This document shows positions 1 through 7,426 of a stretch of 64,000 bases of DNA, piece after piece; position 1 is the stretch's first letter; the number at the start of each line of letters is the position of its first letter. A program made the translations under genes and the position numbers. The notes beneath the pieces were generated by a model. It saw nothing but the letters and a program-made list of their open reading frames with translations. It had not been told where the DNA came from and made no database searches. This stretch comes from Paenibacillus graminis (lineage in GTDB: Bacteria > Bacillota > Bacilli > Paenibacillales > Paenibacillaceae): NCBI RefSeq assembly GCF_000758705.1, contig NZ_CP009287.1, positions 4,526,001 through 4,590,000 of the forward strand, written 5' to 3'.

Positions 1-763
1 TCCCCTTGGAGATTCCGGCCTGCCTGGCGATTTCGGTAAAGGTTTTGCGCCCGCCGCCAAGCGATTGGAGGATCTTCAGACGGCTCTTCTCCCCCAGGCT
101 GCGCAGAGTCCTGTACATCGAAGGCGATATTTCTTCATCCGTTACTGAGACTCTCGCCGCATAATGGCATATTGTCAGCGGACCGAAGCTGTAGATAATA
201 TTGGCAGGCTGAAAATGAAACTGCGGAATCAGCACCAGCTTGCGCAGTCCGTCTCCCGGCAGAAAATAAAAACCGTTCGTTGTCCTGTTCACAAAATCGG
301 ATACTGCTTTCTTGTCCGCTTCCAGTCTCTGCTTGTCCGCATGCTGCCGCAGTTTGCCGATGATCTCAGGGCTAGTGCCCCTGAAATACTGCCGGTTCCA
401 CTCGGACAGCAGAAAGTGCATACGGCTGCGGAAATGATCCATCTGCACCGGGAACACGCTGACGTATTCCGCAAGCGTCTCATAAATCTCTCCTACCGGC
501 AAGCGCTCCAGCCAGTCCAGGACAATGTCTACGCTTTCCTTCACAGGACACTGATAGATCAGCAGATTCAGCAGCTTCCAGTCATTGCCGAGCTCCGTCT
601 CCTCCAGAGCGGACAACAGCTCCGGGCTAAGCTTGCCCGCTACTTCAGCAGACCAGGAGGTGCCCAGATCCATCTTTTTATTGGATTTCTTGCATATAAA
701 CGTATGTATGCTGCTCACTAATTCATATACCGGCTCAAACTCAATCTCAACCTCATATTCCAT
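1..763 (-). CDS. ArsR-like winged-helix transcriptional regulator (partial)
   Basis: The reading frame is open from an ATG at 763 to the window edge, so the C-terminus is missing. The last visible residues (about 225-254) look like an ArsR-type helix-turn-helix: a 'RTLRSLGEKSRLKILQSL' helix, then 'TFTEIARQAGISKG'. The roughly 220 residues before it form a long N-terminal region of unknown function, as in ArsR-family proteins whose DNA-binding domain sits at the C-terminus. An ATG at 769 also exists, but AGGGGG lies one base before it and seven bases before the ATG at 763, so 763 is preferred. It is divergent from the acetyltransferase at 976. The target is unknown. The family call rests only on the terminal helix-turn-helix. 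Confidence 0.6.
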   Translation of the reverse strand, partial: MEYEVEIEFEPVYELVSSIHTFICKKSNKKMDLGTSWSAEVAGKLSPELLSALEETELGNDWKLLNLLIYQCPVKESVDIVLDWLERLPVGEIYETLAEYVSVFPVQMDHFRSRMHFLLSEWNRQYFRGTSPEIIGKLRQHADKQRLEADKKAVSDFVNRTTNGFYFLPGDGLRKLVLIPQFHFQPANIIYSFGPLTICHYAARVSVTDEEISPSMYRTLRSLGEKSRLKILQSLGGGRKTFTEIARQAGISKG

Positions 764-975
764 GGCCATTCCCCCTGATGCAACTTCTATTCATCACAGC
801 GATAGTGTTTTAATATTATGGCATTTCACGGAGCATACGCAAGTTATTCTAAATCACCTTACTTATCCAGTTATACAGATGCGGCTTAATTACAATCTAC
901 TGCAAGTTCGCCTTCTCGCTTTTTCCAGATCAGGGTAGTAAAATATAGTCACTATATTAGATTGGAGTGAAGAAT

Positions 976-1257
976 ATGGAATCGATTGAACAGGGAGAAG
1001 GAAGATTTTATATAGCTGGTGACGGTAAGGACCTTGCCGAGATTACATACAGAACGGATGAAGCAACGGGAAATTGGGTTATCGACCATACCTTTGTCTC
1101 AGAAGATCTGCGCGGCCAAGGTGCCGGTGAGAAGCTCGTGCGGGCGGTTGTGGATAAAGCCCGGGCAGAGCAGGTTAAGATTGTGCCCCAATGCCCTTAT
1201 GCTGCCCATCAGTTCAAGAAGCATGAGGAATACGGGGATGTGCTCAGCAGCAGCTGA
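976..1257 (+). CDS. Small GNAT-family N-acetyltransferase (YjdJ type)
   Basis: A 93-residue protein with the compact GNAT fold of the YjdJ/GCN5-like small acetyltransferases. Residues 'WVIDHTFVSEDLRGQGAGEK' give the beta4 strand and the acetyl-CoA pyrophosphate loop (RGQGAG), followed by the helix 'LVRAVVDKARAEQVKIVP' and the family-typical 'CPYAAHQFKKHEEY' end. The start is taken at ATG 976 because GGAGTG lies six bases upstream; an in-frame GTG at 967 overlaps that ribosome site. Likely cytosolic. The substrate cannot be told from the sequence. It lies about 40 bases before another acetyltransferase gene on the same strand, so the two may be co-transcribed. Confidence 0.8.
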   Translation: MESIEQGEGRFYIAGDGKDLAEITYRTDEATGNWVIDHTFVSEDLRGQGAGEKLVRAVVDKARAEQVKIVPQCPYAAHQFKKHEEYGDVLSSS

Positions 1258-1300
1258 GAATGGTCTATAGGACCATAGTAACTTTTAGGAGGATATGCGT

Positions 1301-2152
1301 TTGACTACCGCTGATACATTGAAGGATATAGAGGAATTGCAGCAGCGCTGCGAGCAATACGAAGGCATCAGCCTGAAGCTGAACTGGGACATGCTGCGCT
1401 TGTCTCCGGAATCCGGGGGAGCGGAATGGCTGGTCATCTATGAAGAAGAAGTGTTGGTAGGTTTTATAGGACTATACGGATTCGCAGGAGATATGGAAAT
1501 CTGCGGCATGGTGCGGCCGGGGTACCGCCGCAGAGGAATATTCACCTCGCTCTGGGAGCGGGCACAGAGCATTATCAAGCGTAATAATATCAGGACGCTG
1601 CTGCTTAATGCTCCGGCCAGTTCAGCCTCGGCGGCAGGTTTTCTGAAGACCCTGCCCCTGGCATTCAACCATGCGGAATATCAGATGAAATGGGACGGGT
1701 CTTCTGTACCGCAAGGTTCGCCGGAAGCCAGTTCAGCCGCAGGGGCCGTAATCCTGCGGCCTGCACGTCAGGATGAAGCGGATATTCTTGTTGAGCTGGA
1801 CTGCGCTGGGTTTAACATGTCCAAAGAAGATGCCGCCGAAATGTACACTCAGCAGATGAACGAGAATCAGCAGGAACAGATCATTATCGAAATGAACGGA
1901 CAACCCGCCGGCAAGATGCGGCTGTGGACGGAGGACAACGAAACCTGGATCTACGGGTTCACAGTGGACAAGAACCTGCGCGGGCTGGGCATCGGCCGGA
2001 GCGCACTTTTGCAGACGATTGAACGGGAACGGCACAATTACAATGGCGTCAACCTGGAGGTTGCACTCGATAATCCGAATGCGCTGAGACTGTATGAAAG
2101 CTGCGGCTTTGTTATTTTGAACAAACAGGATTACTACCGTTATACCGGCTAA
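1301..2152 (+). CDS. Tandem-domain GNAT acetyltransferase
   Basis: About 283 residues with two GNAT domains. In the N-terminal one, 'MVRPGYRRRGIFTSLWERA' carries a RRRG-type acetyl-CoA loop. The C-terminal one has 'GFTVDKNLRGLGIGRSALLQ' with a canonical RGLGIG loop, then 'LEVALDNPNALRLYESCGF', the classic motif B with its tyrosine. Such two-domain proteins usually keep one catalytic half, here most likely the C-terminal. An in-frame ATG at 1295 is only two bases from the AGGAGG at 1287-1292, whereas TTG at 1301 has an eight-base spacer, so the TTG start is preferred. The substrate is unknown. A G-rich repeat tract begins about 60 bases after the stop codon. Confidence 0.75.
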   Translation: MTTADTLKDIEELQQRCEQYEGISLKLNWDMLRLSPESGGAEWLVIYEEEVLVGFIGLYGFAGDMEICGMVRPGYRRRGIFTSLWERAQSIIKRNNIRTLLLNAPASSASAAGFLKTLPLAFNHAEYQMKWDGSSVPQGSPEASSAAGAVILRPARQDEADILVELDCAGFNMSKEDAAEMYTQQMNENQQEQIIIEMNGQPAGKMRLWTEDNETWIYGFTVDKNLRGLGIGRSALLQTIERERHNYNGVNLEVALDNPNALRLYESCGFVILNKQDYYRYTG

Positions 2153-2215
2153 GGAGTATTACAATCTGTACAGCACTCTTTCTTTTGGCGTCCGCGCCTT
2201 AAGGAAGGGTGCTTT

Positions 2216-2396
2216 TTGGGTTGGGGTTGGGGTTGGGGTTGGGGTTGGGGTTGGGGTTGGGGTTGGGGCTTTGGGCTTTGGGCTTTGGGCTTTGGGCTTT
2301 GGGCTTTGGGCTTTGGGCTTTGGGCTTTGGGGGTTGGGGGTTGCGCTTTGGGCTTTGCGTTTTGGGCTTTGCGCTTTGCGCTTTGGGCTTTTTGGT
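2216..2396. repeat. G-rich telomere-like tandem repeat: TTGGGG then CTTTGGG units
   Basis: Eight perfect TTGGGG hexamers at 2221-2268 run directly into nine perfect CTTTGGG heptamers at 2269-2331, followed by degenerate GCGCTTT/GGGCTTT units to 2396. All G runs are on the plus strand. Both strands are open in several frames, giving simple-repeat peptides, but no start or ribosome site supports coding. Four or more GGG/GGGG runs with short loops can form G-quadruplexes. The tract sits between the acetyltransferase stop and the upstream region of the reductase at 2590. Confidence 0.95.
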
Positions 2397-2419
2397 TCCT
2401 TGGACATGGGGCTAGATTA

Positions 2420-2484
2420 TTAAGGTCACACTTTATTTAGGTCACTCATTATTTAGGTCACTCTATTTAAAGGCTACTCTATGT
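2420..2484. repeat. 16-bp direct repeat, four copies
   Basis: AGGTCA-type units recur exactly every 16 bases (AGGTCA at 2423, 2439 and 2455, then AGGCTA at 2471), embedded in AT-rich sequence of the form TTTAGGTCACTCATTA. It lies about 105-170 bases upstream of the reductase start. It could be a set of regulator sites or simple repeat expansion; nothing decides between them. Confidence 0.7.
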
Positions 2485-2589
2485 ATTGTTACTTTAAGGT
2501 GCCTATATAACCCCAAAGTGCGTACTATTCATCCCCTGGCCCAGCAGACATAATGATGGCATACCCAAGTTGAAGGAGAGAACCTGCTT

Positions 2590-3660
2590 ATGAATCCTAA
2601 TAATACTGCACAGCGCAAAACCGCACTGGTTATTGGAGCGAACGGTGTGATCGGGCGCAATCTGATCGGGCACCTGGCTACGCTTCCTGAATGGGATATT
2701 ATCGGAGTTTCCCGCCGGGGCGGAGTGAACACCAGCCGTGTCCGCTATATCGCCGCCGATCTGCTCGACCCAGACGAATCCCGGCTGAAGCTGGGGACTC
2801 TGCCGGAGGTGACGCATATCTTCTATGCGGCTTATCAGGACCGCCCCACCTGGGCGGAGCTGGTGCCTCCGAATCTGGCCATGCTTGTGAACGCCGTAGA
2901 AGCTGTTGAGCCCATTGCCCGCAGTCTGCAGCACATCAGCCTGATGCAGGGCTATAAAGTATATGGTGCCCACCTGGGCCCCTTCAAGACCCCGGCCCGG
3001 GAGACGGATGCGAATCACATGCCGCCGGAGTTCAATATCGATCAGCAGAATTTCCTGGAGCAGCGCCAGATAGGCAAAAACTGGACATGGACGGCGATCC
3101 GGCCTTCTGTGGTCTGCGGTTTTGCACTCGGCAATCCGATGAATCTGGCCATGGTGATTGCAGTATATGCATCTATATCGAAGGAGCTCGGACTTCCGCT
3201 CCGATTCCCCGGGAAGCCCGGCGCCTACCATAGTCTGCTGGAAATGACGGATGCAGGCCTGCTGGCCCAGGCAACCGTCTGGGCAGCAACCGACAGCCGC
3301 TGCGCCAATCAGGCATTCAACATTACGAATGGCGATCTGTTCCGCTGGGACGAGCTCTGGCCGAAGCTTGCCGCATTTTTCGGGCTGGAGACGGCCCCTC
3401 CGCTGCCCATGTCCCTGTCAGTAGTCATGGAGGACAAAGAGCCGCTATGGAACGGGATGGTGAAGAAATACGGCCTGGAGCCGAACAGCTACCGCGATGT
3501 GTCCTCATGGGGGTTCGGGGATTTTGTATTTTCTTGGGATTATGATTTTTTTGCGGACGGGAGTAAGGCGCGGCGGTTCGGATTCCATGAGTTCATCGAT
3601 ACCGAAGCGATGTTTGTGAGCATATTTACGGACCTCCGCAGCCGGAAAGTGATCCCGTAA
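2590..3660 (+). CDS. PRISE-like SDR reductase (NAD(P)-dependent)
   Basis: A 356-residue atypical short-chain dehydrogenase. The nucleotide-binding GxxGxxG sits at residues 16-22 ('GANGVIG'), followed by 'VSRRG' and 'AADLLD', which bind the cofactor adenine. 'LMQGYKVYG' at 119-126 matches the QGxKxY motif of the progesterone-5-beta-reductase/iridoid-synthase (PRISE) family, with the lysine at 123. The second catalytic tyrosine of plant enzymes is not obvious: the matching stretch reads 'EFNIDQQNFLEQ'. Bacterial members are known but their substrates mostly are not; reduction of an enone is the family reaction. AGGAGA lies about ten bases before the ATG. It stands alone with no operon partner. 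Confidence 0.75.
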   Translation: MNPNNTAQRKTALVIGANGVIGRNLIGHLATLPEWDIIGVSRRGGVNTSRVRYIAADLLDPDESRLKLGTLPEVTHIFYAAYQDRPTWAELVPPNLAMLVNAVEAVEPIARSLQHISLMQGYKVYGAHLGPFKTPARETDANHMPPEFNIDQQNFLEQRQIGKNWTWTAIRPSVVCGFALGNPMNLAMVIAVYASISKELGLPLRFPGKPGAYHSLLEMTDAGLLAQATVWAATDSRCANQAFNITNGDLFRWDELWPKLAAFFGLETAPPLPMSLSVVMEDKEPLWNGMVKKYGLEPNSYRDVSSWGFGDFVFSWDYDFFADGSKARRFGFHEFIDTEAMFVSIFTDLRSRKVIP

Positions 3661-3736
3661 CCAACAACATCAGTCCTCTTGCGAATATCTGGCTTGGAGC
3701 CGAATAGCGGCCGCGCGTTTTTTTAACCTCCGTTTC

Positions 3737-3878
3737 CAAGCAGAAACGGCTTCACCGTTCTTTTTAATGAGCCTATGGCTCCGAAGCAGTGATACAGAGT
3801 ATCGCTTTCAGGTGCCATTTCAGCGAGAAATAGAAGGATAAATTATAGCGGAGAATAGATAAATTCTATATTCAGACA
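3737..3878. repeat. Dispersed non-coding repeat, family 1, copy A
   Basis: This shares ordered blocks with 38793-38925 and 19087-19180: a small ACGGCTTC[A/G]CCGT hairpin, then GATACAGAGTATCGCTTTCA (which contains the stem GATAC..GTATC), then TTTCAGCGAGAAAT, GAAGGATAA and a terminal ATAAATTCTATAT. Copies A and B are nearly identical through the central block; copy C lacks it. It lies between the reductase stop and the 51-bp tandem array. No reading frame is shared, so it behaves like a structured intergenic element. Confidence 0.75.
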
Positions 3879-3910
3879 ACATCACCCAGACGGGTCCGAA
3901 ACAAGGACAC

Positions 3911-4632
3911 CCGGCCTGCGGCGCTCCAACAACGGCATTTCCGCCGTTGTTTCCGGGCTGTCCGGCCTGCGGTGCATTAACAACGGCATTTCTGACGTTG
4001 TTTCCGGGCTCACCGGCCTGCGGTGCTTCAACAACGGCATTTCCGCCGTTGTTTCCGGGCTATCCGGCTCGCGGCGCTCCAACAACGGCATTTCTGACGT
4101 TGTTTCCGGGCTATCCGGCCTGCCGCGCTCCAACAACGGCATTTCTGACGTTGTTTCCGGGCTATCCGGCCTGCCGCGCTCCAACAACGGCATTTCTGAC
4201 GTTGTTTCCGGGCTATCCGGCCTGCCGCGCTCCAACAACGGCATTTCTGACGTTGTTTCCGGGCTATCCGGCCTGCCGCGCTCCAACAACGGCATTTCTG
4301 CCGTTGTTTCCGGGCAGTCCGGCTCGCGGCGCTTCAACAACGGCATTTCCGCCGTTGTTTCCGGGCTATCCGGCCTGCGGTGCTTCAACAACGGCATTTC
4401 CGCCGTTGTTTCCGGGCTATCCGGCTCGCGGCGCTCCAACAACGGCATTTCTGCCGTTGTTTCCAGGCCTGCCGGCCTGCCGCGCTCCAACAACGGCATT
4501 TCTGACGTTGTTTCCGGGCTATCCGGCCTGCGGCGCTCCAACAACGGCATTTCCGCCGTTGTTTCCGGGCTCACCGGCCTGCGGTGCTTCAACAACGGCT
4601 TTTCTGCCGTTGTTTCCGGGCTGTCCGGCCTA
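3911..4632. repeat. 51-bp tandem repeat array, about 14 units, each with a hairpin
   Basis: Fourteen near-identical 51-bp units run head to tail. Each has an invariant inverted repeat of the form AACAACGG-N-CCGTTGTT around CATTTC, followed by a TTCCGGGCTATCCGGC block that varies at a few bases. Variants alternate between TTTCCGCCG, TTTCTGACG and TTTCTGCCG centres; units 4-7 are the same, which points to recent duplication. Because 51 is a multiple of three, both strands stay open as 17-residue peptide repeats. No plausible start or ribosome site exists, so coding is unlikely. Confidence 0.95.
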
Positions 4633-4634
4633 GT

Positions 4635-4815
4635 TACGTGGAAAAAGTATAACTAATTAGCTGAAATCCCCGCTGCAGAAGTTTTATGTTGGAATTGGTA
4701 CACTTAATTCATACATATTCATCCCATACACTTTCAGCCAAATTAGTAGTACTTTTTCCCACATAGGAACTTCCATAAGCCAAATTGTGTTCGATTAGTG
4801 ATCCTTTTTCCCACT
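4635..4815. repeat. Family 3 motif cluster (GTGGAAAAAG..ACTAATT), three copies
   Basis: The motif GTGGAAAAAGTATAACTAAT occurs forward at 4641. Reverse-oriented relatives occur near 4741-4765 (AATTAGTAGTACTTTTTCCC) and 4796-4819 (GATTAGTGATCCTTTTTCCC). The same motif appears four times at 38597-38787. No gene was found in the stretch from 4633 to 4963; this motif and the short repeat at 4893-4930 are all that it shows. Confidence 0.6.
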
Positions 4816-4892
4816 AAGGATGACTTAATCCGACCCATCAGCACCTGTACGGGTAAATTCGCTTCGAACAAGTTCACTATGTCTCTCTAATT

Positions 4893-4930
4893 CCACTTCA
4901 ACTCGCTTCAACTCACTTCAGCTCACTTCC
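4893..4930. repeat. 10-bp direct repeat (CACTTCAACT), four copies
   Basis: Four consecutive 10-base units, CACTTCAACT, CGCTTCAACT, CACTTCAGCT and CACTTCCCTG, lie just beyond the terminator of the HxlR gene. Simple tandem duplication; no function is evident. Confidence 0.6.
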
Positions 4931-4963
4931 CTGCATCTCCTTGCCACCGCTGTTACAACGGGA

Positions 4964-4993
4964 AAAGCCTGGCCCTTCTATAGGCCCAGGCTT
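4964..4993 (-). terminator. Rho-independent terminator of the HxlR gene
   Basis: AAGCCTGG and CCAGGCTT form a stem right after the stop codon of the regulator on the minus strand, ending in CTTTT. The T run is short, so strength is uncertain. Confidence 0.6.
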
Positions 4994-4995
4994 CT

Positions 4996-5364
4996 TTATT
5001 CTTTCGTTTGCGGCTGGGCCAGTACGGCGGCTTGATCCCCGTAGACCCGCTCAATATGGGCATCGCCCCACCTGCACATCAAATGCAGGATCTCCTTAAG
5101 GCTCCAGCCGTAATCGGTCAGCTCATACTCGACTCTGGGCGGAACCACATTGTATACGGTCCGTTTGATGACCCCATCCTCTTCCAGCTCCCGGAGCTGC
5201 TGCGTAAGCACCTTCTGGGTGATGACGGGCATCAGGCTTATAAATTCTCCGTTGCGCTTTTTGCCGAAGGTAAGAAAGAACAGGATCACCGGCTTCCATT
5301 TGCCGCCAATCACCTCAAGCGTGGCTTCCACAGCGGTATTATACGTTTTGATCGGTTCCGGCAT
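4996..5364 (-). CDS. HxlR-family winged-helix transcriptional regulator
   Basis: About 122 residues with the full HxlR signature: 'AVEATLEVIGGKWKPVILFFL', the recognition helix region 'ITQKVLTQQLRELEEDGVIKR', and the wing 'VPPRVEYELTDYGWSL'. These small MarR-like dimers control redox or xenobiotic genes next to them and often sense electrophiles. The ATG at 5364 has GGGGGTG nine bases upstream; in-frame codons further upstream (to 5421) add a poorly conserved extension and are not used. It is followed by its own terminator. The upstream neighbour (5448-6227) is on the same strand 83 bases away, so linkage to the flavodoxin operon is possible but not shown. Confidence 0.85.
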   Translation of the reverse strand: MPEPIKTYNTAVEATLEVIGGKWKPVILFFLTFGKKRNGEFISLMPVITQKVLTQQLRELEEDGVIKRTVYNVVPPRVEYELTDYGWSLKEILHLMCRWGDAHIERVYGDQAAVLAQPQTKE

Positions 5365-5447
5365 GGTTACGAACACCCCCTGCTCTAACCATAGCGCCTC
5401 GGCAGTACGCTGGCAAGTCAAGCTGCACCCCAGCTGCCACCATTTAC

Positions 5448-6227
5448 TTACATCAGGCCATACCCCCGTTGAACCAGCTCTTCCTGCTCACTCCTGCGTT
5501 CTCCGTATTTCAGCATCCGTGCGGCCGACTCCTCCTGCTTCAGGAACACGGACAGCAGCCGCACATAATCGAGGGATTCCCGGAGCGGAATTCCCGCTCC
5601 ATCAAAAATATGCTGGCGCCCGTCCAGCAGCGAATAAATTTCTACCTTTTCCGCTGGCATTCCATAGGCCCGGTGGCAAAATACATTCGCCATATGCAGG
5701 AACCCGGTGATAACCTCGTCATTACTGCTCACCATAAATTTCTGAATGCTGAGACAGCGGCCCGGGACTGCAGAGTTCCAGGCCAGCTGAAAAATCATCG
5801 CCAGCTCAATGTCCAGCTCCGGCAACGGCACATGCCACTGCTCATAGAGCAGCACCGGGATCTCCTGCAGGTGATTGATACTGGCTCTTCGCATCAGCTC
5901 ATCGGTGATCGCCGTCTTAACCTCCCAATAGTGCATCAATGAAGGAAAAGCAATCCCTTTGGGAGGCCAGCGGCGTTCCAGCAGGAACTGGATTGGCGTT
6001 TCCCTCCGCACCTCCGGCTGGAGACTATAGAAATCATTCAGCGTATGCCCTACCGCATACTGCACCTGCTGCCTCCAGCGCGGAAGACCGGTGGACGGCT
6101 TTCCGCTGCCGGCAGCCTCCGCTCCGCCCAGCATAATATGCTCCACTCGGAAATCATTCAGCCGGCTGTATTGTTCGGCCGGTGCTTCGCGTCTCCCCGC
6201 TGTCCTGCTCCCCGCCGCGCCGCCCAT
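5448..6227 (-). CDS. Protein of unknown function downstream of flavodoxin (YkuO-like position)
   Basis: About 259 residues, mostly soluble and helical, with no signal peptide and no motif I can name. Stretches such as 'GLPRWRQQVQYAVGHTLNDF' and 'VFCHRAYGMPAEKVEIY' look conserved but are not recognised. The flavodoxin stop overlaps an in-frame TTG at 6233, and an ATG lies at 6227, so translation is coupled to flavodoxin. In Bacillus subtilis the Fur-controlled ykuNOP operon has an uncharacterised gene, ykuO, between two flavodoxins; gene order and the Fur-like box upstream here suggest an equivalent, but homology to YkuO is inference. A second flavodoxin gene is absent. Confidence 0.65.
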   Translation of the reverse strand: MGGAAGSRTAGRREAPAEQYSRLNDFRVEHIMLGGAEAAGSGKPSTGLPRWRQQVQYAVGHTLNDFYSLQPEVRRETPIQFLLERRWPPKGIAFPSLMHYWEVKTAITDELMRRASINHLQEIPVLLYEQWHVPLPELDIELAMIFQLAWNSAVPGRCLSIQKFMVSSNDEVITGFLHMANVFCHRAYGMPAEKVEIYSLLDGRQHIFDGAGIPLRESLDYVRLLSVFLKQEESAARMLKYGERRSEQEELVQRGYGLM

Positions 6228-6229
6228 TC

Positions 6230-6682
6230 TCAAGATACCGCCGCGCAGGTTTCGATAAATTGGCGGCCGAAGCTGCGGCAGGTTTCTTTTTCTGCAGCAT
6301 TAGGTCCGTATTCAATCTTCAGGCTTTCCTGAATAATCTCTGCCCCGCGCTCCCGCAGCTTCTCTTCGATCTGATTCACGGCACCGCAGTATATTTCATA
6401 GCCTGTATCTCCACTGCCAAAGGCTGCTGCCTTGCAGGCTGTCAGATCCAGCTCATCCATCTCTTCGTAGAAATCCAGGAATTCATCCGGCAGCTCGCCA
6501 TCCCCCCAGGTATATGCACCGAGCAGCACGCCCTCATAGGCTTTGATCTCATCCGCATTGCAGTCAGTGACCGATTTCAGCACAGCCTCACCGCCTGCCT
6601 GGCGTATGCCTTCCACAATCAGTTCAGCCATTTCCTCCGTGTTGCCAGTCAAGCTGGCATATGCTACAAGCACCTTAGCCAT
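6230..6682 (-). CDS. Short-chain flavodoxin
   Basis: 150 residues of a classic flavodoxin, a small FMN electron carrier that replaces ferredoxin under iron limitation. 'KVLVAYASLTGNTEEMAELI' near the N-terminus is the FMN phosphate loop (T/S-x-T-G-N-T). 'GAYTWGDGELPDEF' supplies the first isoalloxazine loop with its tryptophan, and 'AFGSGDTGYEIYCGAV' the second with its tyrosine. Start at ATG 6682 with GGGAGGA eight bases upstream; the longer frame to 6754 lacks a ribosome site. First gene of a two-gene unit with the YkuO-position protein. A Fur-like box lies about 155 bases upstream, which fits iron-starvation induction. Confidence 0.93.
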   Translation of the reverse strand: MAKVLVAYASLTGNTEEMAELIVEGIRQAGGEAVLKSVTDCNADEIKAYEGVLLGAYTWGDGELPDEFLDFYEEMDELDLTACKAAAFGSGDTGYEIYCGAVNQIEEKLRERGAEIIQESLKIEYGPNAAEKETCRSFGRQFIETCAAVS

Positions 6683-6837
6683 GTATAGGTTCCTCCCAAA
6701 GTAAACATTTAATATGTCCGATAATTCAATCCAATACTCCGAAATGCACGCCAAAATGCAAGCCGGAATTCTTGTAGAAATTCATGTAGAAATTCGCGCA
6801 GAAATATGTCATGTATATATAATGCTAACCTCATTCT

Positions 6838-6862
6838 ATTTGATAATGATTCTCATTGTCAA
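6838..6862. promoter_or_regulatory. Putative Fur box upstream of flavodoxin operon
   Basis: TGATAATGATTCTCATTGTC is a close match to the Fur 7-1-7 inverted repeat (TGATAAT-n-ATTATCA) and to the classic GATAATGATAATCATTATC box. It lies upstream of the flavodoxin start on the minus strand and beside the terminator of the VOC gene. Recognised by consensus only. Confidence 0.75.
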
Positions 6863-6866
6863 TATC

Positions 6867-6926
6867 AAAAAAGCAGTAAACACGTCCCCCCGGTTATCAA
6901 CCGGATAGAGCCCGCGTTCACTGCTT
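6867..6926 (-). terminator. Terminator of the VOC-protein gene
   Basis: On the minus strand AAGCAGTGAAC pairs with GTTTACTGCTT around an inner CCGGTTGATAACCGG hairpin, followed by TTTTTTG. It lies 33 bases after the VOC gene stop. Confidence 0.7.
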
Positions 6927-6958
6927 CGATGTGATCATCTGCTGGCGTGGTTATGGGT

Positions 6959-7327
6959 TCAACAATATGCCCCTTCCAGGAGAGTAATCCCATTGCCGTC
7001 CGGGTCACGGAAATTCATTTCCTTGCCCCCATACTCCATGGTGGCCGGCGGCTGGCAGTCCAGCCCTCCCGCCTTCAGCTGCTCATAAGTCTCATCCAGG
7101 CTGCTGCAAGAGAACACCAGATTGACAACACCTGTAGTGTGCTTGCCCCATTTGTTCTCATCCCAAATAATCAGCCCCGGCTGTCCCTTGTCAAAACCGA
7201 TCTTCGCCCCGTCATAATTGCCAAATCCCTCAAAAGGCACCGGAACCCCAAGCAGGTCCGCATAAAATTTTGCCAAAGCAGCCGTATCCTTTGTATACAG
7301 GTTAATACCTTCGAATGAAGAAATCAT
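6959..7327 (-). CDS. VOC-family (glyoxalase/bleomycin-resistance fold) protein
   Basis: 122 residues forming one vicinal-oxygen-chelate unit: 'FEGINLYTKDTAALAKFYADLLG' is the typical first beta-alpha-beta element and 'MNFRDPDGNGITLLEG' the final 'DPDGN' strand. Members include lyases, dioxygenases and drug-binding proteins; the substrate cannot be read here. Start at ATG 7327, with AGGAGAG eight bases before it, rather than the extension to 7426. It lies downstream of an AraC-type regulator on the same strand 99 bases away and ends at its own terminator. Confidence 0.85.
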   Translation of the reverse strand: MISSFEGINLYTKDTAALAKFYADLLGVPVPFEGFGNYDGAKIGFDKGQPGLIIWDENKWGKHTTGVVNLVFSCSSLDETYEQLKAGGLDCQPPATMEYGGKEMNFRDPDGNGITLLEGAYC

Positions 7328-7426
7328 CTGTCCGCTCTCCTTCAAGATTATTTTCTTAGCTGCACATTGGCCCGCTGAACATAGTGTACATGCTAGTGGA
7401 ATTATTGTATTGCAAAAAAACGACAT

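Noticed and set aside
2159..2415. Simple-repeat open frames over the G-rich tract on both strands
   Set aside because: Low-complexity peptides from TTGGGG and CTTTGGG repeats; no coding signal.
3911..4632. Possible CRISPR array
   Set aside because: Units are contiguous near-identical 51-mers without distinct spacers, and no cas genes are present in the window.
3882..4633. Long open frames on both strands across the 51-bp array (about 230 codons of 17-residue repeats)
   Set aside because: Unit length divisible by three keeps frames open automatically; both strands look equally open and no ribosome site or start context fits.
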